Made by a program: the position numbers and the translations under genes. 64,000 nucleotides of DNA from Schistocerca nitens (lineage: Eukaryota > Arthropoda > Insecta > Orthoptera > Acrididae): the NCBI RefSeq assembly GCF_023898315.1, contig NC_064614.1, positions 115,723,501 to 115,787,500 of the forward strand. The letters are read 5' to 3'. Position 1 is the stretch's first letter, and each line of letters begins with the position of its first letter. The notes under the pieces are model-generated. The model had not been told where the DNA came from, made no database searches, and saw only the letters and a list, made by a program, of their open reading frames with translations. Below are positions 22,201 through 32,935 of the stretch, piece by piece.

Positions 22201-24880
22201 CTTTCCTGGACTCGAGAGTCCATTACTGCAGCAACGTATTTTCACCATCTGTCCCTGTCTTGTGCTGTTTCCTTCTATTCCCCTTCAATACTTAGGCTCC
22301 TCAAATCAGCCTTCACATTGTCCTCCCATCTACACCTCGGTCTCCCCACAGGACGTTTTCCCTCTAGGCACCCTACCAGCACTCTGTGCGCTGCCCTGCC
22401 CTCATCCATTCGAGCTACATAACCCGCCCATCGCAGCCTACGTGATTTAATATTACTGATTATGTCAGGGCTTGAATAGAGTTCGTGAACCTCTTCGTTA
22501 TGCAGTTTTCGCCACTCTCCACTAATTTCATCCCTTTTTGCTCTGAAAATTGTCCTCAAAATTTTGTTTTCAAATACTCGAAACGGCTTTTCATTTTGCA
22601 CAGTGAGAGACCAAGTCTCACACCCATACAGCATAACTGGTAGAATAATAGTTTTGTATATTCTAATCTTTAAATTCCTAGACAATATCCGTGATGAAAG
22701 TAATCTATTCAGTGAGAAGTAGCACGCATTTCCCGCCCGTAATCTCTTCTTCAGTTCGGATTCAATCTCATTTCTCAAAGTGATGTCCACGCCTAGATAC
22801 TTAAATGTGTTCACTTTTTCAAACTGCATGTCTCCAACTCTTAACATTTCCTGATCTACTGCTGTTGGCATTCTAGTAGTAACCAGGTATTTAGTTTTGT
22901 CTTCACTTATCGTTAGACCTACATCTTCACTAGCCTTGATTAACGCATTCGCATTTGCTGTTACCAATTCTTTCTTATCGCTAATGATGTTTAGATCATC
23001 TGCATATCCTAATATCTTAATATTTCCATTTAACTCCACACCCTCTGAATTATCTGCTGCCATTCGTACAATATATTCTAGGACTACATTAAAAAGTAGC
23101 GGAGACAGGGCATCTCCCTGCTTAAGTCCATTCTTTATTACAGCTTAAGTTCATTCTTTATTACAAATTCTTCTGACTCCAATTTCCCCACGTGTACTCT
23201 ACCTTTTGTGTTTTTTAAACTCACTTCAATAAGTCTAACATACTTCTTTGGTATTCCAAGTTCCAAAAGAATTCTGTACAATGTTGATTGCAATACTGAA
23301 TCATATGCTTTTGTAAAATCTATGAAAAGATTATGAACTGGTTTATTGTATTCCCATTTCTTTTCCAAAATTTGACGCAGGGTGAATACTTGGTCTATAG
23401 TTGATCTGTTCCTCCGAAAGCCGGCTTGGTAATCCCCCACAATTTCATCTGCATATGGTGTAAGCCTGCTTAGCAGAATATTCGAGAAAATTTTGGAACA
23501 TACTGGTAATAGCAATATCCCTCTATAATTACTACAATCCATTGTGTCGCCTTTCTTAAAAATTGGGATCAGAATCGACTCCTGCCACTCTTCAGGTATC
23601 ATCTCTGAGTTCCATACTTTAGTTATCACTTTGTGAACTACTTCCACAAATTTCTGTCCCCCATTTTTAACTAATTCTGCAGTTATGCAATTTGATCCTG
23701 GTGCTTTATGGTTTTTCAATTTGTTGATTGCATCTCTTACTTCCTTTAATGTTGGCTCAGGAATCTGGGGTTCTGCTATATGTACTTCATACGCCTGCTC
23801 ATTTCCTGCTTCCTGGTGTACATTTAATAGATGCTCAAAACACACCCTCCATTTACTTAATAATAGCACTGGAGTCTGTCAGTATTCCCCCAGCATCCCC
23901 TCGAAGTGCATTTGTCCTAGCCTTGAAGCCCTTCCTATACCCATTTATGTCTAGGTAAAGTTCCCTAATGTTTTTTGTTTTACTGTTTGTTTCTATTTTT
24001 GTAATTTGATTGTTCAAATAATCCCTCTTCTTTGCCCGTAGCCTACGACCAACTTCCCTTCTCAAGTTCAAGAACTCCTCTCATTCTATCCCAATCTAAT
24101 CGCACTTTTCTCCTTGCCTCTACCAATTTCTTGCATTCCTCATCAAACCACAGTTTCCTCCATTTCTTCTTAATTGTACCTATTGTGACCTTCGCTGCCT
24201 CTTTGATATTATTCCTCACAGTGATCCACTGTTTATTTACATCCTCGTCTTGTTCTTCGAGTGTGCTGAAAGCATCAAACCTATTTGAAATTTCTGTCAT
24301 GTACCTTCTTCTAAAGTTTTCATCATTTAGCTTGTCAGTGTCGAACCTAACAAGTTCTGCTTTGTGACACCTTGATGTTGCTGTAGATAGCCGTTGATGA
24401 ACTTTGGCAACTACAAGAAAATGATCAGAATCACAGTCTGTTCCCCTGAAAGTCCTAACATTTTCTATACTAGTGTGCTATCTCCGATCTACAAGAACAT
24501 GATCAATTTGGTTTCAGGTGTGTCCATCCGGAGAGACCCAAGTTGCTTTATGAATGTCCTTCCTTTTGAAATATGTGCTCTCAACAATCATGTCTTTTGA
24601 AACAGGCAAATTAACCACCCTTATGCCATTATCATTCGAAATGTTATGCAAACTTTCTTTCCCAATTGTAGGCCGGAATGCTTCCTCCTTCCCTATCTTC
24701 GCATTAAAATCACCTATGATTAATTTTGTATCATACGAGGAGAACTCATCCCACAGTTGATCTAGTTCTTCATAAAAGCCGTCTTTAACAACCTCTTCAG
24801 TGTCCTCAGTTGGTGCGTGTACATTAATTACTATTAGTCTATTCCACCTGCAGTTACATGAAGTGGAAAACTTCCTTAAA
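22200..24880 (-). mobile_element. RTE-D non-LTR retrotransposon (nest level 3)
   Basis: The endonuclease lies at about 24870-24300: VINVHAPTED, LIIGDFNAKIGK, NQIDHVLVD and SDHFLVVAKV. A linker follows at 24300-23870. The reverse transcriptase is at 23869-22275: NCITAELVKNGG, FKKGDTMDCSNYRGI, AGFRRNRSTIDQ, LFIDFTKAYDSV, catalytic GYADDLNIIS, and a C-terminal LRWAGYVARMDEGRAAHRVL. The motif set is typical of RTE-clade LINEs. The 5' end is truncated inside the endonuclease. The two reverse transcriptase reading frames (23869-23138 and 23063-22275) are split by a 23-bp tandem duplication at 23121-23165. Confidence 0.9.
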
Positions 24881-27040
24881 TCACTTAAACCATATAAAGG
24901 AACTTTTGCTTCCTGTTCTGTAGGTACAACTTAAAGCACTCATACAATGTTCCATTTATACCATAGAATTGTAATTTCTGTAACATAATGTCATGGTTCA
25001 CACAATCAAATGCTTTGGATAAGAAAATTATTAGTGGTGACATTTTACTATTTAAAGACTCTATTATGTGGGCAGTGACATTGTATATTGCTGTCTCAGT
25101 GGAACAGCATTTTTGAAATCCAAACTGTGATTTATTAAGTATCCCATTACTGCTGAGACTGCTAACCACTCGAGTACATCACTTTCTTGACAATTTTTGA
25201 AAATGCTGTGAGCATGGATCCTGGTTGGTAATTATTGACATCTGTGGTGTCCCCTTTTTTGTAGAGAGGCTTGACAATGGCATATTTTAACTGGTCTGGG
25301 AAAATGCCTTGAGTTAGTGATGCATTACAGATGTGACTCAGAACATCAGCTGTAACTGCTCCACATTTTCTTAACACCTTGTTACAGATGTCATGTACTC
25401 CAACAGAACATTTATTTTTCAAAGATTTCATGATTTTCCTAATTTCACAAGAGGTTGTTGGATGAAAGCTAACCTGACTAGGATTTCTAAAAACTGACTC
25501 TTCCATGTACTACCTGCCTTTTTCTTTTGAACTATTCTCACCATTTTTTTCACCTGCACTTTAGAAATGGTTGTTAAATACATTAGTTACTTGTGTACTG
25601 TTGGTTTAGATGGTCTCCTTCTCTTTAATAGTAACACTAGTGGTTACTTTCCTGACTCTCTTCTAACAACATTCCATACTTATTTGATTTTATTGTCTAA
25701 TTTGTTAATTTCATCTCTAACATACATATTTTTTTAAAATTTTCTGACAACTTTTCTCGATATGTTACAATAATTTTTATAGTGTAAAATTACTTCTGGG
25801 TCTTTAATAATTCTTGTTGCCTTAAACAATTTTCTTTTCCTTTCTAAATTCACTTTAATACCTGCAGTGATCCAAGGTTTTCAAAGAAACAGTTTGGTGT
25901 TACACTTGGTCATTTTTGGGGGGCAACAGTGTTCAAAAAGGGATATAAATTTATCAAGAAATATGTTGCATTTATCATTGGCATTTGACTAATGATATAC
26001 ATCTCCCCAATTAACATTTCTTAAACTTTCTCTGAAGTGCTCTATAGATACCAGGTTGACCAGCCTTACACTTTTACTTAATGGTTTCTGAACTGTAAGC
26101 ACTGCTAAGTTTTGTAAGTTAATCAGTTGTGCATCATGGTCTGATAATCCATTTATCACATGGAAGGCATGTGTTAGTTTTACATCCTCTTGCTGCACAG
26201 ATACATTATCTGTTAGAGTGCTACTGTCTTGAGCTATACATGTAGGGAAATTGATTACTGGTTCTAAGTTATATGTCATTAACAACACTTCTAGTTCACT
26301 TTTCCCATCAGAATTGCTTGCAAAGTTTACACTGAAATCACCGCAGATTAATAACTTCTTCTTTTCGTCTGACAGACAGCATAATAGGGAGTCAAACTTT
26401 TTTATGACTAGCTCCCAATCTCCTAATGGGACCTGTACACTGTTGCTAATATCAACACTATATTATCTAGCTGTAGTTCACATGCACAAACTTCAAAGTG
26501 CTGATCGACACAAAATTTGCTTACTTTTACAGTTTTGTACTTATACCTTTGTTTTGTGTAAATGGCAACTCCTCCTTTATCCATGCTAGATCTGCAAGTG
26601 TAAGATGCTAAATTATACCCATTTATGCTGACACTTTTCATCCCCACAGTTGTGATATTTAGACAGACAAAGTATAGAAAACTCATTCTTATTTTTGAAA
26701 TCATCTAAACACACTAACAGCTCATCTACTTTTTTCTTTATTCCCCTGTTATTTTGATGAAGTAAAGTGATACTACCCTTAGCTTTATCCCTATTTACTG
26801 TACATGAAGCTTCTTTTATTATATTTTTCTTGATTATTTTCTGTCCGGACTTTGGCTTTAATCTAAAAAACCTGTCTGCCTGGTCCCATTAACCACAGGG
26901 ATCATCCCTTGTGCGACCGTGGCTCCCCTTACATTACCTGCTAATAGACAAGCTAACTTATCTTTCCCCTTCCTATTTAGATGCAGGCCATGTGTAGTGT
27001 ATCCCCACCTACCAATAGCATCAACTGGAACAACACTCAT
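24880..27040 (-). mobile_element. CR1-like LINE-B body (nest level 2)
   Basis: Starting at the right, 26858-27040 codes for a peptide with RWGYTTHGLHLNRKGKDKL, resembling the end of the SGNH-esterase-like ORF1 of CR1-group LINEs. Endonuclease follows (KLLICGDFSVNF near 26340; GLSDHDAQLI near 26130). Reverse transcriptase fragments lie at 25506-24885: FHPTTSCEIRKIMKSLKNK, GIFPDQLKYAIVKPLYKKGD, NQPG, LNKSQFGFQKCCSTETAI and FLSKAFDCVNHD. Many frameshifts separate them. It joins RTE-D at about 24880 in mid-ORF, and its own 3' end reappears at 21996-22200. Confidence 0.8.
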
Positions 27041-27196
27041 CTGAGACTCGTCAGAGTTTGCGAGTGCAGCGCCCAGTTCCTGCCGACTGTAGTTTCATCA
27101 CACTGTTTGTCCAATCCTGGTAATCCAGCAGGATTTTGATGCAGAGGAATCGGATGTCTTCCCAACCATTGCAAATTCACTGAACCCGCATGTAAA

Positions 27197-27226
27197 ACAA
27201 AAACACACACACACACACACACACAC
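27197..27226. repeat. (AC)n microsatellite
   Basis: About 14 AC units within LTR-like segment B. Confidence 0.95.
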
Positions 27227-27249
27227 TGCTGCAAATATATATTGTGACA

Positions 27250-27605
27250 GAGCTATGATTTCGGAGATCGCCTGAGCAACAGGTTGGATAGTGTCATCAG
27301 AAGTCACATGTGCAACAGGATATGTTCTGTGCATACATTGGTTGCCCGAGCAATGGACTGTACACATTGATGTCAATGGTTGCTCTCGCAATGGGCCATG
27401 TATATGTCCAGTGACTTCGGCGGTAGCCAAGTGAGAGACTATATACGGACTATGTACAGTGTTTTGAGTAGTCACATATATGACAGGTTATGATCAGTGC
27501 GTATAGTGGTCATCTGAGAGACAGATTGTGAGCAGTGATGTTAGTGGTAGCTCCCATGATAGACCATGTATAGTGTTTTAGATGTTGCCCCCGCAATGGA
27601 TTGTG
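27250..27605 (+). repeat. Degenerate ~40-bp minisatellite
   Basis: Eight or nine diverged units of about 38-45 bp share the pattern T-GC-C---GCAATGGA--ATGTA-AGTG-T. Clear examples start at about 27339 (TTGCCCGAGCAATGGACTGT), 27379 (TTGCTCTCGCAATGGGCCAT) and 27582 (TTGCCCCCGCAATGGATTGT). Confidence 0.7.
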
Positions 27606-27729
27606 TTTTGTAACTTTGTGATCATTTTCTTGTAAACAAACAGTGCTTTTAATAAATATTAATGCTCTAAGAAATTTTTATACGCTATAACTAGTCTATT
27701 TTACTCCATAAGCAAAATACTCCAAAAGT

Positions 27730-28195
27730 GAAACTTCCTGGCACATCAAAACTGTGTGCCAGACCAAGACTCAAACTTGGGACCTTTGCCTTTCATGGAC
27801 GAGTGCTCTACTGAGCTACCCAAGCACGACTCATGACCCATCCCCACAACTCTAATTCTGCCAGTACCTCTTCTCCTACCTTCCAAACTTCACAGAAGCT
27901 CTCCTGCAAACCTTTCAGAACTAGCACTCCTGGAGGAAAGGATAATGCGGAGACATGGCTTAGCCATAGCCTGGCGGATGTTTCCAGAATGAAGGTAGGA
28001 GACAAGGTACTGGCAGAATTAGAACTGTGAGGACGGGGGTCGTATGTCATGCTCATGTAGCTCAGTCAGTAGAGCACTTGCCTGCAAAAGGCAAAGGTAC
28101 CGTGTTTGAGTCTTGCTCCAGCACACAGTTCAGATCTGCAAGGAAGTTTCATACCAGTGCACACTCCGCTGCAGAGTTAAAATTTCATTCTGGAA
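27730..28195. repeat. Palindromic tRNA-like repeat
   Basis: Two arms of about 155 bp (27730-27882 and 27994-28150) are inverted copies with about 80% identity around a 111-bp centre. Each arm holds a tRNA-like sequence. The right arm reads TAGCTCAGTCAGTAGAGCA (A-box-like), the anticodon-arm-like TTGCC...GGCAA, and GTTTGAGTCTT (B-box-like). The outer end TTCATTCTGGAAA at 28183-28195 is repeated inverted at 27981-27993. Head-to-head tRNA-like units bounded by inverted ends suggest a foldback SINE derivative rather than tRNA genes. Confidence 0.8.
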
Positions 28196-28199
28196 ATAC

Positions 28200-29040
28200 T
28201 TAACACCACAAAGACTTATATTATGCCATTTCAAACCAGTGACCAGCTAGCACCAGGAGCAGACATTAACAGTCACATACTGATTGAAGCACAATATATA
28301 AAATTCCTTGCATTCTAGCTGGATAATGAGTTTAAATGGAGTTGACAAAAAGTAAAGAGTCATGACTGAGCCAATAACACTATTCACAACCAAAGTGGTT
28401 TATTATCTGATTCTACCATGAAGCTCAGAGCAGATGTCCTTTTAACCAATACTTGTGCAAAAAGACAAATTAATCAAGACGCTCTGTTCAGCATGTTCTC
28501 TTCTTAGAACAATCTCTCACTGTGTTGACCTGAAGACAGCAGTGTTGGTCTATTCTGGACATTTGTATTCCTTGTCTTGTGGAATTATCTTCTGGAGTAG
28601 TGCCACTAAAGTAATTTAAGTGTTTATTCAGCACAAGAAAGCAGGTTCAATATTTGGACAAGGACATAACTACACTTCTCTCAGAAGCGTTTTTAAGTCT
28701 CTTGGAATTCTTAAATTCACTTCCCAATATGTTTACTGTTTAATGGTTTTTGTTGCAGACAAGAAGAACCAGTTTCAGCTGAACTGTGAACTGCAAAATG
28801 ACAATACAAGGCACATTAAAATTATGTTCATGTCATCTTGTCTAAGAGTCCAAACAGCAAAGGCATTCCTCAAGTTCCCATCTTGCAAAAAGCATGAAAT
28901 TGGAAATCCCAACCAGTTCAAAATAAAATTAAAAATGTACCTCATTACTCACTCTTTCTACAAATTACCTGAATATCTACATTCAAAGATTTATAAGTTG
29001 TAGCAAGTAACAGTCTACACTGTAAACCTGCATGACAAGT
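28200..29040 (+). mobile_element. CR1-like LINE, 3' fragment
   Basis: The decayed C-terminal part of a LINE ORF2 is present: a thumb-like region with YS-H and IIFWSSATK near 28585, FIQHKKAG at 28622, SLGILKFTSQYVYCLM at 28700-28750, and a terminal stretch FKIKLKMYLITHSFYKLPEY at 28918-28980 before a stop at about 29000. Relatives lie at 54650-55395 and 22000-27040. There is no endonuclease or catalytic core. Confidence 0.65.
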
Positions 29041-29544
29041 AGTAACAATGTAAAAGGGCTTTGTAAGTACAGACATATGCAACTGCTTCCTTTGAGAAAT
29101 ATCAATGTAATCAAAGTAAGTATTAAGCTAGCACTATGAGATAAACGGCAATTATTTAATCCTCAAATGGGTGCGCCCATGTATAAAGTGTGTCAACCAC
29201 AAATAACATTGTCTTATACCATTCCGTTGCTGTTTTACAAGTGAGTCAATAGCTATTCTGCTTCAGCTATCACAGTTATAAATTGTGCTGTTGTATGTTC
29301 AAGTAAGCAGCAGTAACATAAAATAGACAGCAAGCTATGGTGAGAAAAAATTTACGATGCGTGCAAGAAAATTACCCAGATTCCCAGCTAGCAGCACAAT
29401 CCCACACTGAGGCTGTTGTCTGCAAAATAATTAGCAAATGAATAAGCAGTTGGGTGGATCTGATGCAGCTGCACTGTTTAATGCTTTGAGTGGGTAATGA
29501 CCCACTATGGGATAACACATGTTTGCAGCACCGGGGTGATAAAA
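29041..29544. other. Unassigned AT-rich intron sequence
   Basis: No gene, RNA or repeat family recognised; intron 3 of the helicase gene. Confidence 0.5.
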
Positions 29545-29702
29545 AAATGGCTTTGAGCACTATGGGACTTAACATCTGAGGTCATCAGTGCCCTAGAACT
29601 TAGAACTACTTAAACCTAACTAACCTAAGGACATCACACACACCCATGCCTCAGGCAGGATTCGAACCTACGACCATAGCGGTCGCGCGGTTCCAGACTG
29701 AA
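29545..29702 (-). mobile_element. tRNA-derived SINE, 5' truncated
   Basis: On the minus strand it runs from the tRNA-like region (GGTTCGAATCC-type B box, here with one change) to the body ending TAGTGCTCAAAGCCATTT. The first about 30 bases of the tRNA-like head, including the A box, are missing compared with the copy at 43503-43703. It is flanked by A-rich GATAAAAAAA and GAAAAAATTATC. Confidence 0.85.
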
Positions 29703-30178
29703 AAAATTATCAATGATCATCATTTTATACTAGCATGCTAATTACTGATGTACTGGTGATCAGTCCATAGTGTTCCTCTATTATAATAAAGCAGTACTAC
29801 TCCCATTACTCTTAATTACTATTAACTTTCGCTGTGTTCTAAGGTTATGCAAACGAATCATCATATGACCTGACAACAATCTGAATAAACTTTAACTCTT
29901 TAATTATTGTTGTCCTGAAATATCCCACAACCATAACCGGTTTATGAGGTAAATGGTGAGGTAAAATGGCCACCAAGATAAAAACTGATCAAAAACTAAT
30001 AAAAAATTTCTTTCCTTTCATCAGCATATGTTCACAACTTTCTGAGTACCCTTTAGCTCTTATATAAATACAGATTTAAGGAGCAATTTAACATAACACT
30101 ACCGAGTGCACACAATGGAACAGTGTCATAATTCAGTTGTAACTCAGTGTACTTAAGTTAACTGAAAATTGCTCTCAC
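29703..30178. other. Unassigned AT-rich intron sequence
   Basis: No gene or repeat recognised between the SINE and helicase exon 3. Confidence 0.5.
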
Positions 30179-30325
30179 CTCTGTAAAAGCATTGATGATA
30201 AAATAATCTCCTTTGGACCTTTTATGATACCATCCTTTTGATGCTAAAGGTACAACTTCAAATTTTCTGTAGGTCTGACTTTTGTAGTGATTAAATTCTT
30301 GTCGTTTGCAGGTAATAACAGCTTC
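30179..30325 (-). CDS. DDX28: DDX28-like helicase, exon 3
   Basis: This 147-nt exon, phase 0 on both sides, has acceptor TTTTCAG and donor GTGAGA. It codes for 49 residues beginning EAVITCKRQEFNHYKSQTY and containing VPLASKGWYHKRSKGDYFII. The PLAS-GW...KR--GD-F pattern matches what I recall of the pre-helicase region of vertebrate DDX28 and is the main reason for choosing that family over other DEAD-box proteins. The region is basic, as expected for a mitochondrial RNA-binding extension. It is surrounded by repeats but shows no stop or frameshift. Confidence 0.85.
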
Positions 30326-30539
30326 CTGAAAATTTTTTAAATGAAATTGTTTTTATTTGGCTGTAAGTATCATAGAATATGTCATACACACTCTATCAAC
30401 CCATGAAGTAAAAATAAAAATTAAAAATAATTTTCAGACGTAGAGAGTAATGTGCTTAATAGACACAATTGGAAGGTATCAATATAAACATCACTCAAAG
30501 CCAGCAGACACTCTTGTTAGCTGACCTATAAATTCTTGT

Positions 30540-31400
30540 TAAAGTCAACAGTCTTTCATTATCTGGCCCGCCTGTTTTGTAAGAAGGATACCAAAAGTGG
30601 AGGAGTTTGTATTTTTCTTAAATCTAATGTTGAACACAAAAGAAAGTGTGAGGCAGAAGTGCTGAGTGTTGAATAGCATCTTGAAGCTTCTGGTGTTCAG
30701 TTGCATGGAGAGCTATGTAACATAATAATTATAGCAGTATGTAGATCATCTTGCAATAAATTAAGAGTCTCTGCTGGACATTATGTTTACTAAAAAAGTC
30801 ATTTTAACTGTCTTCAACAAGTTATCTCTTGTAAACAAGCAGAACAGGAAGTCTTATAGACAACACATTTTCAAATGTGAAACCTCAGACAGAAATTATT
30901 AACACTAATTTAGGACTGTCTGATCATAGTGCCATCATTCTTACAATTCCAGCTCTCACTGTGAAAGGGAGAGATGTATTTCTCGCTTATAGAAGAAATT
31001 CTCTGCAGAAAACTGCTAGTTTTGTAGATAGTCTAATTAATGAATCCAGGTTAGAAGTGCTTCCACAGTCAGGTACTGACAATGCTTGTAATGTTCTCTC
31101 ATAAGTGTTCATGATTAATTTTGAAACGTAATTTCCAAAGAAACTGACCAGAGCCCATTCATATGGGATCATTAAATCTAGTACCTAGATTAAATCAGGC
31201 ATTAAGATTTCCTGTAGGACTCTAAAAATACTCAGTAATCAAACGAGCAGTTGCACATATTCACAATTTTTTAGAACATATAAAGACTTACAACAAAATA
31301 TATCGACAGATAATTGCACAGGCAAATTTGCTTAGAGATGATGGCATAGTAAGACAGTCAGACAACGAATCAAAATCTATGTGGGAAACCGTACAAAATA
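30540..31400 (+). mobile_element. CR1-like LINE (outer element), endonuclease part
   Basis: Sequence coding for KSGGVCIFLKSNVEHKRK (30595-30650) and LGLSDHSAIILT (30912-30948) identifies the AP-endonuclease of a CR1-like ORF2, followed by a linker ending SMWETVQNK at about 31400. There the reading is cut by a LINE-A insertion and resumes at about 32936. Stops interrupt the frame. Confidence 0.75.
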
Positions 31401-32935
31401 AGACAGCGATGAGCTTCTTAGAAGTAGATACCTTAGGGGTTGCGAAGCAACTCAAATCGCTTGATACGGGCAAGTCTTCAGGTCCAGATTGTATACCGAT
31501 TAGGTTCCTTTCAGATTACGCTGATACAATAGCTCCCAACTTAGCACTCATATACAACCGCTCGCTCACCGATAGATCTGTACCTACAGATTGGAAAATA
31601 GCGCAGGTCGCACCAGTGTTTAAGAAGGGTAGTAGGAGTAATCCATCTAACTACAGACCTATATCATTGACGTCGGTTTGCAGTAGGGTTTTGGAGCATA
31701 TACTGTATTCAAACATTATGAATCACCTCGAAGGGAACGATCTATTGATACGTAATCAGCATGGTTTCAGAAAACATCGTTCTTGTGCAACGCAGCTAGC
31801 TCTTTATTCACACGAAGTAATGGCCACTATCGACAGGGGATCTCAGGTTGATTCCGTATTTCTGGATTTCCAGAAAGCTTTTGACACCGTTCCTCACAAG
31901 CGACTTCTAATCAAGCTGCGGGCCTATGGGGTATCGTCTCAGTTGTGCGACTGGATTCGTGATTTCCTGCCAGGAAGGTCGCAGTTCGTAGTAATAGACG
32001 GCAAATCATCGAGTAAAACTGAAGTGATATCAGGTGTTCCCCAGGGAAGCGTCCTGGGACCTCTGCTGTTCCTGATCTATATAAATGACCTGGGTGACAA
32101 TCTGTGTAGTTCTCTTAGGTTGTTCGCAGATGATGCTGTAATTTACCATCTAGTAAGGTCATCCGAAGACCAGTATCAGTTGCAAAGCGATTTAGAAAAG
32201 ATTGCTGTATGGTGTGGCAGGTGGCAGTTGACGCTAAAAAACGAAAAGTGATCCACATGAGTTCCAAAAGAAATCCGTTGGAATTCGATTACTCGATAAA
32301 CAGTACAATTCTCAAGGCTGTCAATTCAACTAAGTACCTGGGTGTCAAAATTACGAACAACTTCAGTTGGAAAGACCACATAGATAATATTGTGGGGAAG
32401 GCGAGCCAAAGGTTGCGTTTCATTGGCAGGACACTTAGAAGATGCAACATGTCCACTAAAGAGACAGCTTACACTACATTCGTTCGTCCTCTGTTAGAAT
32501 ATTGCTGCGCGGTGTGGGGTCCTTACCAGGTGGGATTGACGGAGGACATCAAAAGGGTGCAAAAAAGGGCAGCTCATTTTGTATTATCACGTAGTAGGGG
32601 AGAGAGTGTGGCAGATATGATACGCGAATTGGGATGGAAGTCATTACAGCAAAGACGTTTTTCGTCAAGGCGAGATCTATTTACGAAATTTCAGTCACCA
32701 ACTTTCTCTTCCGAATGCGAAAATATTTTGTTGAGCCCAACCTACATAGGTAGGAATGATTATCAAAATAAAATAAGAGAAATCAGAGCTCGAACAGAAA
32801 GGTTTAGGTGTTCGTTTTTCCCGCGCGCTGTTCGGGAGTGGAATGGTAGAGAGATAGTATGATTGTGGTTCGACGAACCCTCTGCCAAGCACTTAAATGT
32901 GAATTGCAGAGTAGTCATGTAGATGTAGATGAGAT
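31400..32935 (+). mobile_element. LINE-A copy, nested in a CR1-like LINE
   Basis: This is the best-preserved LINE-A. The reverse transcriptase frame (to 32251) contains SSGPDCIPIRF, FKKGSRSNPSNYRPISL, NQHGFRKHRSCATQL, FLDFQKAFDTVPHKRLL, GVPQGSVLGPLLFLIYINDL and the catalytic FADDAVIYHL. A second frame (32209-32862) holds the thumb and C-terminus, STKYLGVKITNNFSWKDHI to CSFFPRAVREWNG. Compared with the copy at 59694-59712, seven bases (CGAGGTC) are missing at about 32249, which alone explains the break. The tail is CACTTAAATGTGAATTGCAG followed by GTAGATGTAGATG. The endonuclease half is absent, so it is 5' truncated. Confidence 0.9.

Larger units (their letters stand above)
27045..27720 (+). 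repeat. Gypsy LTR-like segment B
   Basis: The segment begins with a 48-bp stretch (27052-27099) that repeats 21911-21959, continues through an (AC)n tract and a degenerate minisatellite, and ends with AATAAATATTAATGC (27651-27665), a plausible polyadenylation region. No ORF is present. It is best explained as the rest of the gypsy LTR displaced by the inserted LINE block. Confidence 0.5.

Noticed and set aside
27250..27605. CRISPR-like repeat-spacer array
   Set aside because: Units are contiguous and diverged, without constant repeats and unique spacers; the genome is an insect.
28055..28130. Possible tRNA gene
   Set aside because: No acceptor stem, degenerate loops, and it is one arm of an inverted SINE-like repeat.
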